Assembly (NCBI GenBank): GCA_022385805.1
Contig: MU277683.1
Span: 248,001-312,000 of the forward strand
DNA from: Pilatotrama ljubarskyi
Lineage: Eukaryota > Basidiomycota > Agaricomycetes > Polyporales > Polyporaceae
Reading direction: 5' to 3'
DNA: 64,000 bases
In this document: piece after piece, positions 1 to 10,318 of the stretch
How the letters are laid out: the number at the start of each line of letters is the position of its first letter
Numbering within the stretch: position 1 is the stretch's first letter
Made by a program: the position numbers and the translations under genes
Notes under the pieces: model-generated
Databases searched by the model: none
Seen by the model: only the letters and a program-made list of their open reading frames with translations
Told to the model about the DNA's origin: nothing

Positions 1-2009
1 TCATCCCCGCTCCTGCCGTGAGTGGGTTCATGACAGGCTCTGCGATCAACATCGTGGCCGGTCAGGTCCCGGGCTTGCTCGGCGAAACAGGCTTTGAGTG
101 AGTGGTTCCTATCGCATGTGCTGATGTAGGCTAACAAGAGCTCTGTAGTACTCGCGCGGCGACATACAAGGTCATCATTAATTGCTTCAAATTTCTGCCT
201 GTTACGAAGCTCGATGCTGCGTTCGGCATCACCGGACTTGTGTCGTTGTATCTGATTCGGATCGTTTGCGACCAAATGTCGAAGCGTTATCCGCGCAGAC
301 GTGAGTTCGCCGTCGCTTCGGTTAGGGGGCTGCAGGCTCATGGCCTCTATGCAGAGAGACTGTTCTTCTTCCTATCGGTCTTCAGGAACGCCTTCGTCAT
401 AGTGGTCTTGACGATCGCGTCCTGGCTCTACTGCAGACATCGCAAGAGCAAGTCAGGCAAATACCCGATTAAGATTCTGCAGACCGTGCCCCGTGGCCTC
501 CAGCACGTTGGCCCGCCCGTCATCGATCGTGACCTCATCGCAGCTATGGCTGGTGAGCTCCCGGTGGCGACGATCATTCTACTTCTCGAACACATCGCCA
601 TCTCGAAGTGTGAGTCTTCTGCCTTCTTAGATTCGCACAACTCATCGACGGCGGCATGCAGCCTTCGGTCGTCTGAATGGCTACAAGATCAATCCCAACC
701 AGGAGCTCATCGCGATCGGTGTGACCAACACGATTGGTACGGTCTTCGGTGCCTATCCGGCCACGGGTTCCTTCTCTCGCTCCGCCCTGAAATCGAAGTC
801 CGGTGTGCGTACCCCTGCCGCGGGTATTCTCACGGCCATTGTCGTCATCGTCGCCCTCTACGGCCTCACGCCCGCGTTCTTCTGGATTCCGAGCGCCGGC
901 TTGTCTGCCGTCGTCATCCACGCCGTCGCCGATCTTGTCGCAAGTCCTCGCCAAGTGTACTCCTTCTGGCGCGTCTCTCCCTTGGAGTTCGTCATCTGGC
1001 TTGCCTCGGTCCTCGTCACGGTGTTCTCGACGATCGAGAACGGCATCTACACTTCCATCTGCGCATCATTGGCTCTGCTCCTCGTTCGGTTGGCCCATCC
1101 CCGCGGGTATTTCCTGGGAAGGGTCACATTGCACGAGGAGAAGACCGCGGTCGTCCGCGAGGTCTTCGTGCCCCTCACCGAGCGTCCGGGCGTCCTCAAC
1201 ACAGCTGTGAAGGTCGAGCCTCCTCCACCAGGTATCATCATCTACCGCTTCGAGGAGAGCGCCCTTTATCCGAACGTATCTATGCTGAACGATGCGCTCG
1301 TCGACTATGTCAAGACGCACATGCGCCGAGGAAAGGACATGAGCCAAATCAAGATGAGCGATCGTCCATGGAACGACCCCGGCCCGAAACCTGGTCGTGA
1401 TGAGAACGCCGACAACTTGGCTAAGCCGGTTCTTCACGCGATCGTCCTGGACTTTTCTGGAGTGTGAGTTTGAAAATTGTGATTCGTAGACGACAACTGC
1501 TGACCCTTGTCTTCATCAGTTCTCACATCGATACCACTGGGGTACAAGCCCTCATCGACACGCGTACGGAAGTAGAGAAATGGGCTAACAAGCCCGTTGA
1601 GGTGCGTCCCAGCTCGCATTGCCTGGCGTGGTGACAGCACACTGACGTCCGCGTGCAGTTCCACTTCGCTACCATTCTCTCTCCTTGGATTCGACGCGCC
1701 CTCATCGCGGGCGGCTTCGGCACTGGTGTTCCCTCGTCTCAAATGCCCACCGAGATCGCCCCCGTCGTACCTTACCGCGGCGGCCGTACACTGCCTGAAA
1801 AGCGCCCGCAGTCCGACATCGAGGCTGTCGGGGACATCAGTGAGGAGACGGAGGCTCCCATCGTGCCTGAGGACACGCCTCTCTTCCACTTTGACCTCGT
1901 CTCTGCCGTGAAGGCGGCAGAGGCGGGTTTAAACAGAGCTTCTGAGATGTCGACACGGTCGAGCCTGCAGAAGGGCACATTCACGGGTACCACGGAAGCT
2001 TCGGACTAA
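1..2009 (+). CDS. SulP-family sulfate permease, 5'-truncated by window edge
   Basis: Plasma-membrane sulfate transporter of the SulP/SLC26 family; only the C-terminal part lies in the window. The first bases already read in frame through a conserved membrane segment (PAVSGFMTGSAINIVAG). Later exons carry the SulP segments VTNTIGTVFGAYPATGSFSR (about 721-780) and a run of membrane helices to about 1110 (LTPAFFWIPSAGL, EFVIWLASVLVTVF). From about 1430 there is a cytoplasmic STAS domain with the typical LDFSGV..HIDTTGVQALID core, split by an intron at 1467-1519. The protein ends in EASD at 2009. Short introns also occur near 105-150, 301-357 and 612-655. It is a close paralogue of the minus-strand gene at 3799-6554. 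Family is certain; the substrate is inferred. Confidence 0.9.
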
Positions 2010-2367
2010 TCAGGCTCGTCACCACGAACTCCTCCATCCTTTACCACCCTGCTCTGCCTTCCCTTCATCCCGCTGCTGGATTCCCGTACGACATGGAAGA
2101 TCATATCCTTATCCGCAAAGGCCTTCTCATCATCGTCCAGGACTTCCGTAGTCACTGACCCAAAATAATGACTCGTGTATACGTCGCCATCTACGATAGA
2201 TCTCATTAGGTGCTCAGCTGCGTGTAATTTTACCCTGTACAATCATCACGATACCTGCAATGTCATGAAACACTGTCTTGATTCAAAGGTACAACTCTCA
2301 AATCTCATCGAAGCTACTGAGTGTCGCAGAGTGTCGCAGGCCGTGAAGCGAGATAGTCGTGAGCAGG

Positions 2368-2378
2368 GGTTAGGGTTA
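2368..2378 (+). promoter_or_regulatory. Telomere-repeat-like motif upstream of TACO1
   Basis: GGTTAGGGTTA, almost two TTAGGG units, lies about 73 bp before the TACO1 start codon. TTAGGG boxes are bound by Tbf1/Teb1-type Myb factors in some fungi and occur in promoters of translation genes. A role here is inference only. Confidence 0.3.
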
Positions 2379-2450
2379 CCGGCAGACGGGACGAAATACG
2401 TATCGGAGTCTCGGTAAACGCCCACCTCAGAAGTCCTTCCACCGTAACTT

Positions 2451-3645
2451 ATGATCGCCCTCCGCATTGCCCGAAGTCTGCGCCGACCTGTTCACCGCTC
2501 CCGCGCATTACACATATCTCCGACATTACTAGCCGGCCATAATAAAGTGAGACGCCTTGGGCTCTAGGGCGATACCAGGCAACTCAACGTTGTACTACAG
2601 TGGTCGAAGATCGAGAAGCGGAAAGGTGCCAATGACATCAAGAAAGGGCTGCTGTATAGCAGGACGTACAAGGTGAGTTGCACGGTCTCTCTAAGACGGA
2701 TCTTTCTCACCGAGCTCTATAGGAAATTGCAATTGCTGTACGCAGTACGCGTGGTGCAAACTCGGTGCTTGAAGCAATGTCTGAAGCCTCTCTCTCACAT
2801 AGGTGGCGGCAACGCCGACCCTGAACAGAACAATGCCCTCGCTGCTGTTTTGAAACGTGCCAAGAAGGAGGGAGTACCGAAGGAGAACATAGAAAATGCA
2901 CTCAAGAAGGTGCGTCTCAATACGTCTCTTCGCGTTCCGTGACTTCAGCCATCGTGTCAGGTTTCCGGCGAGAATGGCAAGGGTGACTCCCACCTCGTTT
3001 TCGAAGTGATAGGCCCTGGCTCCGTGGGACTAATAGTGTGAGTAATTTGAAAAGTCGTACTGCCGCCGAATACAAAACGCTGAACTCCTGAAGAGAATCC
3101 TTGTCGGATAACCCTAATCGCACGATCAAGTTCCTTACTACATTGCTCAAGGATCATGGGTAAGAACGATGTGTGATATACAGGGTCCCTGCGCTGAATA
3201 TGCACAGGGCCCGCCTGGCAGACGTCAAGTTCCTCTTCCGACGAGAAGGACGCGTCAAAGTCGCACTTGAACCTGGAGATGACCTCGAGGCCCGCTTAGA
3301 AAAGGTAGTGGAAGTGGCTTTGGACGCGGATGCGGAGGATTTTGAGACGGAAGATCTACCAGACGGCACTCGCACTGTTGAGGTGCGCCATATCTTTAGC
3401 CCAATGTCTTGCCTTCTGACGTCTTCCCGTAGTTTAAGTGCCCTCATACATCTCTGCACAAGCTCACGTCTGCTTTGACTGCCCCGGGGGTATGTCGAGA
3501 ATTGATTAGTAGCGAGCTGGTGTATGCCCCACTCGAGCCGCTGGAGGAGCTTGATGAAGAGTCCGCGGAGGGCTTGGGCAGGCTTGTGGAAGCTATCGAA
3601 GACCTCGACGATACTCTCCGGGTGTGGACTACCGCAGACTCCTAG
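2451..3645 (+). CDS. TACO1/YebC-family mitochondrial translational activator
   Basis: Member of the YebC/TACO1 family. The mitochondrial members support translation of cytochrome oxidase subunit I mRNA or other difficult mitochondrial messages. The ATG at 2451 opens a basic, Arg-rich leader (MIALRIARSLRRPVHRSRA) that fits a mitochondrial targeting sequence. Next come the hallmark N-terminal segments WSKIEKRKGANDIKKG, then GGNADPEQNNALAAVLKRAK and GVPKENIENALKK. The middle and C-terminal domains follow with FEVIGPGSVGLI, NRTIKFLTTLLKDHG, ARLADVKFLFRREGRV and DAEDFETEDLPDGTRTVEV. The tail LEPLEELDEESAEGLGRLVE.. ends at TAG 3645. At least five short introns separate these blocks. It is convergent with the downstream sulfate permease (153 bp between stops). 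Confidence 0.88.
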
Positions 3646-3798
3646 AGATTCCTTCATTGCTTTCACGCACATTATGCGTGAGTCTTCTGGATTGTAGTGA
3701 CAGCGGCGACACGTTTACGTCTAAAACATTACAGTGACATGCATGGGTCGTAATACTACATCTAAATCTCATAGATACATTCGCTAAACTCCCTTCGC

Positions 3799-6554
3799 TC
3801 ATTCCTTGGCGATCTCCATGAAGGAAGACGCCCGAGTAACGCCACCCTCGGCAGCGCGGACGGCGGTCGCAACGTCCAGGTGGAAGAACGGCGTAGAGGG
3901 GAGCATCATAGGCCCGGCCGCGTCATTCCCAATTGGCTCGACGGTGGCTTCGGAGGAAGAGCGCACGCTGACCTGCGCGATGTGGTTGAGAGCTTCCGGG
4001 TCGCCTGCGCTTCCGGTTGCAACCTTCACGGGGTCGGCATGCTGAGGGTCCGCGATGTACTGGTCGTGGTAGCGCGTAACCGGTGCAATTTCCTCGTGCA
4101 TGTGGGTGGTCATGGTGCCGACGCCGAAACCACCTGCTACAAGCGCGCGGCGGATCCAGGGGGAGAGGATCGTGGCGAAGTGAAACTAGATCACTCAAAG
4201 GTCAGACAGTGGGCGTACAGAATATCGGGACGCCTTACTTCGACCGGATGGTCCGCCCATCTCTCTACCTCCGTCCGGGTGTCGATGAGGGCCTGCACGC
4301 CGGTCGTATCAATGTGCGAGCTGCGAACGATGTGAGCCTAGAACCACGAACGATAGAAAGCTAGGGCAACTCACACTGCAGAAAAGTCTAACACGATGGC
4401 ATGCAGGAGCGGCTTCTCGGAGTTGTCTTCGGCGTCGCTGTTTCTGCCCGGGTCATTCCAGGGCCTGTCACCGGACTTGACGCCAGTCATGTCTCGCCCC
4501 CTCCTCGTGTGCTCCTTGACATAGTCCACGATCGCGTCGTTCACCAGGGACGAGTTGGGGTACAGGAAGCTTTCTTCGAAGCGGTAGACGACAACGCCGG
4601 GAGAGGGGGGGTACACTTTAACGTGTGGATTCATGAGGAACTTGTTCGGGTTGAGCGGGATGTACACATCTCGCGAACTCGACTCATTCTGATTGTGCAA
4701 GGTCACACGGCCAAGGAAGTGTCCCCGAGGACGTGCGAGCCGGATGAGAAGCAGAGCCAGGGAGGCAGCAACGGATGTGTAGATGCCGTCCTCTATGGTG
4801 GCGAACACAGTGACCAAGACCGAGGCCACCCAGATAACAAACTCGACGGGAGAGACGCGCCAGAAGGAGTACACCTGCCGCGGGGAGGCGACGAGATCCG
4901 CCACCGCGTGGATGATGACCGCTGACAGAGCAGCGGTGGGGATCCAGAAGAAGGCAGGGGTAAGGCCGTACAGGGCGACAATGACCACGACGGCGCTGAA
5001 AAGACCGGATGCCGGGGAACGAACCCCAGACTTAGATTGCAAGGCAGAGCGGGAGAAAGATCCCGTCGCGGGGTAGGCGCCAAAGAGCGTGCCGATGGTG
5101 TTTGTCACACCGATAGCGATTAGTTCCTGGTTGGGATCGATCTTATAACCATTGACCCTACCAAAAGCTGTAGAAACGTCAGCGCGCGCCAACTACAGTC
5201 TTGGACTGTGGCTTACACTTCGAAATGGCGATGTGTTCTAAGAACAGAATGATCGTGGCGACGGGCAGTTCAGAGGCAAGCGCCTTGACGAGCTCCGGGT
5301 CGATGTGGGGTTGCCCTAGGTGCTTGAAACCCCTAGGCACCTCCTGCAGGATCTTGATAGGATACTTCCCGTCCGCGCTCTTTCGGTCCCGGGTGTACAA
5401 CCAGGACGCGATCGTGAGAACCACGATAACGAAAGCGTTCCGAAAGACGGACAGGAAGAAGAACCACCGCGCTGCGCATGTGTAAATGGCGGTGTTCTGA
5501 CCCCAGGGCGGGAAACTAACCTCTGGAGGGATATCGCTTGGACAGGCGGTCGCATGCCCAGCGAATCGCGTACAGAGACACGAGTCCGGTGATTCCGAAC
5601 GCAGCATCTACTTTAGCTCGTGGAAGCGCTTTCAATGTATTGATGAACACCTCGAAAGTGGCGGCGCGGGTGCTGCAGAGGGACGGTGTCAGTCTGCTTG
5701 ACAAGACGACTCTCATTGAACTCACTCGAAGCCACTGATGCCCAGTAGGCCGGGCAGCTGTCCAGATACGATATTCAGCGCTGATCCCGTCATGAACCCG
5801 CTGACGGCGGGTGCCGGTATGAACTCGACGAGCCATCCGAGATGAAGCAGCCCGATCCCGAGCACGATGAAGCCGCAAATGAAGGCAACCGTGGTAGCGA
5901 TCTGCGGGCCCGGCCATACGTCCGGGTGACTCTCGTTGACATGTTTGATTATCTGCGCGACGGTGAGAGACATCACGGCGACGGGACCGATGGACACGTC
6001 CTTCGAAGTTGCGAAGAACTGGGAGATATCGAACAGTCAGCGTGTGACTCGCGAAGGCCCCGAGGTGACGTACGCAGTACACGAGCACCCCGACGAAGGA
6101 GGAGTACAGCCCGTATTCAGGCGGCAGCGTTGCAATCTGTGTCCTGTCAGAGACTGTCCTTACAGCAGAGTAGGTACACACGTACCTGCGCGTAGGACAT
6201 GCTCTGAGGGACGAGGACGATACCAACGGTGAGCCCCGCAATAATATCGCCGCTGGCCCACCCGAGATCTACGGGATTAGGTAGTAAGCTTGCGTAGATG
6301 GCAGTAACACAATGACTTTGAACGTACTGTAGCGGGTGATCCAGCCCAAGATAGGGAAGAGGCTAGTCAAGTAATTGACCACCTGCAAAGGAGAATCAGC
6401 AGAGCGTGCAAGAATGACAGCGGTGACGGTGACGGACGCGGTGGGCGGGGTCATCAGCGATCTTCTCGACCCAGTCCCGTGGAGTGATGACGGGCACTTC
6501 CTCCTCCGAGGACCCGACGATACGCTGACATGCCTTCTTGATCTGAGAAAGCAT
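3799..6554 (-). CDS. SulP-family sulfate permease (second copy)
   Basis: Complete paralogue of the gene at 1-2009, in inverted orientation. I chose the ATG at 6554 (MLSQIKKACQRIVGSSEEE), which leads through VITPRDWVEKIADDP into VVNYLTSLFPILGWITRY, the usual SulP N-terminus. Membrane segments follow in several exons (IPAPAVSGFMTGSALNIVSG; VTNTIGTLFGAYPATGSFSR; VEFVIWVASVLVTVFATIED). A STAS domain begins about 4400 (LLHAIVLDFSAV). The C-terminus ends at 3799 with a variable tail rich in Ala and Glu. Compared with copy 1, the transmembrane core is nearly identical, while the linker before the STAS domain and the tail differ most. Probable plasma-membrane H+/sulfate symporter. Ten consecutive G bases at 6568-6577 lie in the 5' leader, just upstream of the start codon. 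Confidence 0.9.
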
Positions 6555-7579
6555 GGCTGCGCGGAAAGGGGGGGGGGAGATGGGATCAGGCTTCGATGTC
6601 GCAACCGCTAGGGCCTTTTATCTGCAGCGCAGGGCGGGTCAGCGTAATCTGCGGTTTACCAGAGGGGACCGAGCATCAGCGCAGTGCGCACCACGCGTTC
6701 ACACTGGATATGCACTTGCCAAACCGTACAGGAGCCATGCGCTGGAACCCCGCGTATCGTGGGCCTCGCCCGCGTTCCAAACGAGTTAGAATGCGTCTAA
6801 TGCGCATGAGCGGAGCGAGTGTGAGAACCCAGGTAAGGTCGGTCGGATGTCTGACAAACATTCGCATCGCCCGGCCGCGCGCCCTGCGGCCAGGAATTGT
6901 CAGTGATGGCTGGGGCCAAGCCCGAGCGGGGTTTGTTGCAGCGAATAACTGGCGAGCCATTCGAGTTCTCCTCCTAATTTGGCAGGCGCTGTTGTTCTGG
7001 CAGTGCCACCCCGAAGACGCCCAGACTAGGGCTACCGGAGGGCGCTAGGGTTGGCTGGACACTGGATTCCAGTCGCATAAAACGTCATTCGATACTTGTC
7101 GTCTGCTCCCCACATTATGCCCCGGACGTCGCGCATTTTGACACAGCAGATCGCATCTATCATGAAGCTGTCGCAATGACTCGGCAGTCCTCTCCTTAGT
7201 GTACCTGTACGCATGTCTCCCCGTCAGACATAAACCCTTTGGCCGTCGCTGAAGAACCACTCACTTTCTAGGAGTTGAGAATTGTCGAGAAGAGGCTCAT
7301 TCGAGAAGCATCTCGTTCGAGGTCCGATGGTACTGCGTCCACGCTAGCTGCGCCTGTCACCTGAAGACCTACCTCGCCCCTTCAAATGAGGCAGACAAAC
7401 AACACCGCGGATAACACGCCGCGGATACGGATGCGATAGCCCCAGACCCTGCACCAATTACGACACATAGAATACAACGGATCTGACCTACATGCCGCGC
7501 CATGAGTCGCTTGTACTCACTAACAGATCACTACAAGTGATCGTTTGGGCGCGGTCCGCGCACAGAGACGCCGAGGTGC
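6555..7579. other. Gene-less stretch upstream of the sulfate permease
   Basis: About 1 kb between the start of the sulfate permease and the stop of the NYN-domain gene, both on the minus strand. It must contain the permease promoter and the 3' UTR of the upstream gene. Short open frames exist in both directions, but none shows a recognisable domain or a plausible splice pattern. No tRNA or transposon end was recognised. Confidence 0.5.
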
Positions 7580-9704
7580 TCAGCTCTTGGGCGCAGACGG
7601 AACACCCCCCTGGCCACGGAACTCCGGTTTCAGCGAAATCCAGGCATAGCCCTGTACACCTCCAAGAGTCACAAGCCCCGCCCGCTCGGCGGCCACCGAA
7701 TACTCCTTGAACGAAGCCGTGCCTGCTTGAGCATAAATCTTCCTAGACACCTCCAGCAGTCGGACCGCGACGATTGTGCGCAGTGGGGACTCATTGCCAC
7801 GCTTCGCTAAGTCCTCCAGCACGGCGACAAGGTGTTGAAACTTGTCTGGGATAAGGGGAGTGGTCGGAACTTCTGGGAGCATGGCAGGCGTTGTTCCGCC
7901 AGCGTTTGGAGGAGTGCTATACGCTGCGATAACCTCTATCTGGCTATCTGCACGCAGGTCCGCTGCTTCTTTGAGCGGGGTTGATAGAGGCGGGCCCTTC
8001 GATGTTTGAAGGAGAGAGTTCCCTGGCGAGATATCGGCGCCTATCACGAATGGCAATGGGGGGAGAGGACTGCAGACGGCTGCCGTAGGGCTGGGATCGG
8101 TTGTCGAAGAGGCGCTTTGGCTGGTGCTCGCCACGGAAGAGACTGTAGACGATTCGTTCGATGCCTCTAGAGGAGATGATTGCATCGCGGATGGCAGTGC
8201 TTCGCTGGGTACCCTTTCTAGAGGTTGCACAGTGGCAGGGCGCGGAATTGGAGGCTCATAACCCATAGTTCGGAAAACGGGAGGCTGGTGCGCTGTGTGC
8301 GGTGCCGGGACGGACGGCGATGAGGGCGTGCAAGGGGCCCCGTCCGTCTTGCTAGGTGGTTCGACGGCAACACTCCGTTCCGTGAGGTTCCACGTAGCGC
8401 AGGGCTTCTAGAGCGGGCGGCAGGGATAGGTCAATCACCTGTGCCAGTCACCTGACGCATTTCGGTAAGTATGTCAACTCACGCTGTCTCCGGTTGTAGG
8501 TACTGTCACAGGTAGTGTTCGTAGAGGGGTGGAACCAACGGTGGCCGGCATTGCGAGCTACGTCATGCGAACGAGTGCGAGAGGCACGGCGGTACGGTAG
8601 GCAATGCGATCGCTGCTATTGAGCCGCGAGCGATTGGAGATTCGCAATATCATACGTACCTGTTCATCTGCTGCAGAGCTCTTGCTCATCCTTTCCCGTA
8701 TATCCTCCATCACGTCGACGATATCAGGTATAGGCCGTCGCCTCACCTCCGGCGTCTCCTCGTCCTCACAATCCTCGACAGACAGCCTAACGGCAGCCTG
8801 ACGGGCAAGGGCACGGGACGGCACAGAGCGATCCGTGGTGTTCGTAGCACCGGCACGGAGAGAACCGTCGACAGTGTACGCGGATGTGTTCCTGGAGTGT
8901 TGCCCGTAGGGCGGTGCGCCGGCAGCCGGCCCATTGCCCCCGTCTGGACCTGCTGCCGGCGCAGGAACGGCAGCTCTGAAGGAAGGGCGACGATTCCCCT
9001 TTGGAGTAGGTTGAGGCAGTGGTCCCCCCAAGGACAGCGGCGGACGTCTAGGGGAGCGGTAAACGGAGTCATCAGGAGGCGCCTGATACGTCTCGGGCGC
9101 TAAGGACCGCATCGTCGTCCGCCGCATGATGTCGCCCTCCCAGTCTAAGACAGCGGATGCTTGGGATTTGAGGCTTGCATGAGCCGTGTAGGGCGCAACG
9201 ACAACTACGCGGTATCTGCGCAGGCGCAGCACAGAAACGGCGTAGACGAAGTCGCGGTCGCCTGAGATGAGCACGATCGTCGCCGGGGCAGGGTTGTCAA
9301 TAGCATATGTGAGCATGTCGACTGCGCTCGGCGTAAGCAAACGAGCGGGCGCGAGGCAACACTTCAACACACCGATCATCATCTTGTCCGCAACGTCCTT
9401 CCTCCCGTTATGAGGGCAGTCCGTCAGAGAGACTCCACACGACTGCAATTCTGAACGCAGGCCAATGGACTTGGACGATGACTGCTCTGAGAGCTCTAGG
9501 TATGCTTTGAACAGCTTCACGCTGCCGTACTCATGCGCGACCTGGCGAATGTTGTTGACAACGTCGTAGCCCGGCACGTTACATGGTGGTGTACAATTCT
9601 CTGCATATGTGTCAATACTGGCGCCTTTGTGAACATTTGACGGGGCATCTACCATAGTCCCAGAAGATGGCGACGTGTTCGTGCTCGTCGTACATGTCTC
9701 TCAT
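7580..9704 (-). CDS. NYN-domain putative RNase with C-terminal LOTUS/OST-HTH-like domain
   Basis: Four exons give an open frame of 631 aa: 9704-9653, 9600-8660, 8557-8483 and 8407-7580. The first intron splits the signature, which reads VAIFWDYENC after splicing. The NYN (PIN-like) domain, about residues 10-180, keeps the acidic active-site positions: Asp and Glu of FWDYEN, the Asp in GRKDVADKMM, and LISGDRDFVYAV. A long Pro/Ser/Arg-rich disordered region follows. The C-terminus (about residues 540-615: FQHLVAVLEDLAKRG.. to ERAGLVTLGGVQGYAWISL) has the helix pattern of a LOTUS/OST-HTH domain, which binds RNA in MARF1/limkain-b1 proteins. By family knowledge it is probably a metal-dependent endoribonuclease acting in mRNA decay; the actual target is unknown. 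An alternative in-frame ATG lies at 9695. Confidence 0.85.
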
Positions 9705-10318
9705 ACTGGAGGCTTGTTGGGTAGGGATGTGGGGATGTGGGGTGGGTGCGAAGGTCAGAGGTAGGTTTGCCGCTTCCCTATGTGCTTATAGTGCTAGGCC
9801 TTGTACTGTACCGCATGTCCAGCTAGGTGTGGGCGGTACGCCGGTCTGCCGAGTAGCCATGGATTTGACAGCGGCCGTATTTGGGCTCTGATTCAGGTCC
9901 TCTGCCGCCCAATCTTGAGTTTATTCGGGCCTCCTGGCTGCCAGTTCCAGGGGAGTTCTATGAGAGAGCTAGTGAGACCTCAAACAATGCGCATCGGACA
10001 GGCATGGCGGATACACGAGATGGGGAGCAAGAGCGTATATGAGAAGCACGCAGGAGACATGCAGGAGCCTGAGGAAGAGCACGACGTCCAGCTGAGGCTG
10101 CAGCAGAACTGTGCATTGCTGATAAGATAAGATCTGTTGGCTCCGCGTAGATTAGATTAGATGAGGACTACGGTGTTGCCAGTGCCACGTCCGATCGTTC
10201 TCACTCACTCGAGAGCATTGCGGGGTATATTCCCCTGCTTCCTCTGACACGCCCACCACATACTCGACCGGGCATCTATCTACCTTGGCCGGCCAGGACT
10301 GCTGTTGCGTCTCGAAAG
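9705..10318. other. Divergent intergenic region (NYN gene / glucosidase I)
   Basis: Shared upstream region of two divergently transcribed genes, 614 bp. A G-rich tract near 9720-9750 (repeated GATGTGGG) is the only compositional feature noticed. No ORF with a recognisable product. Confidence 0.5.
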
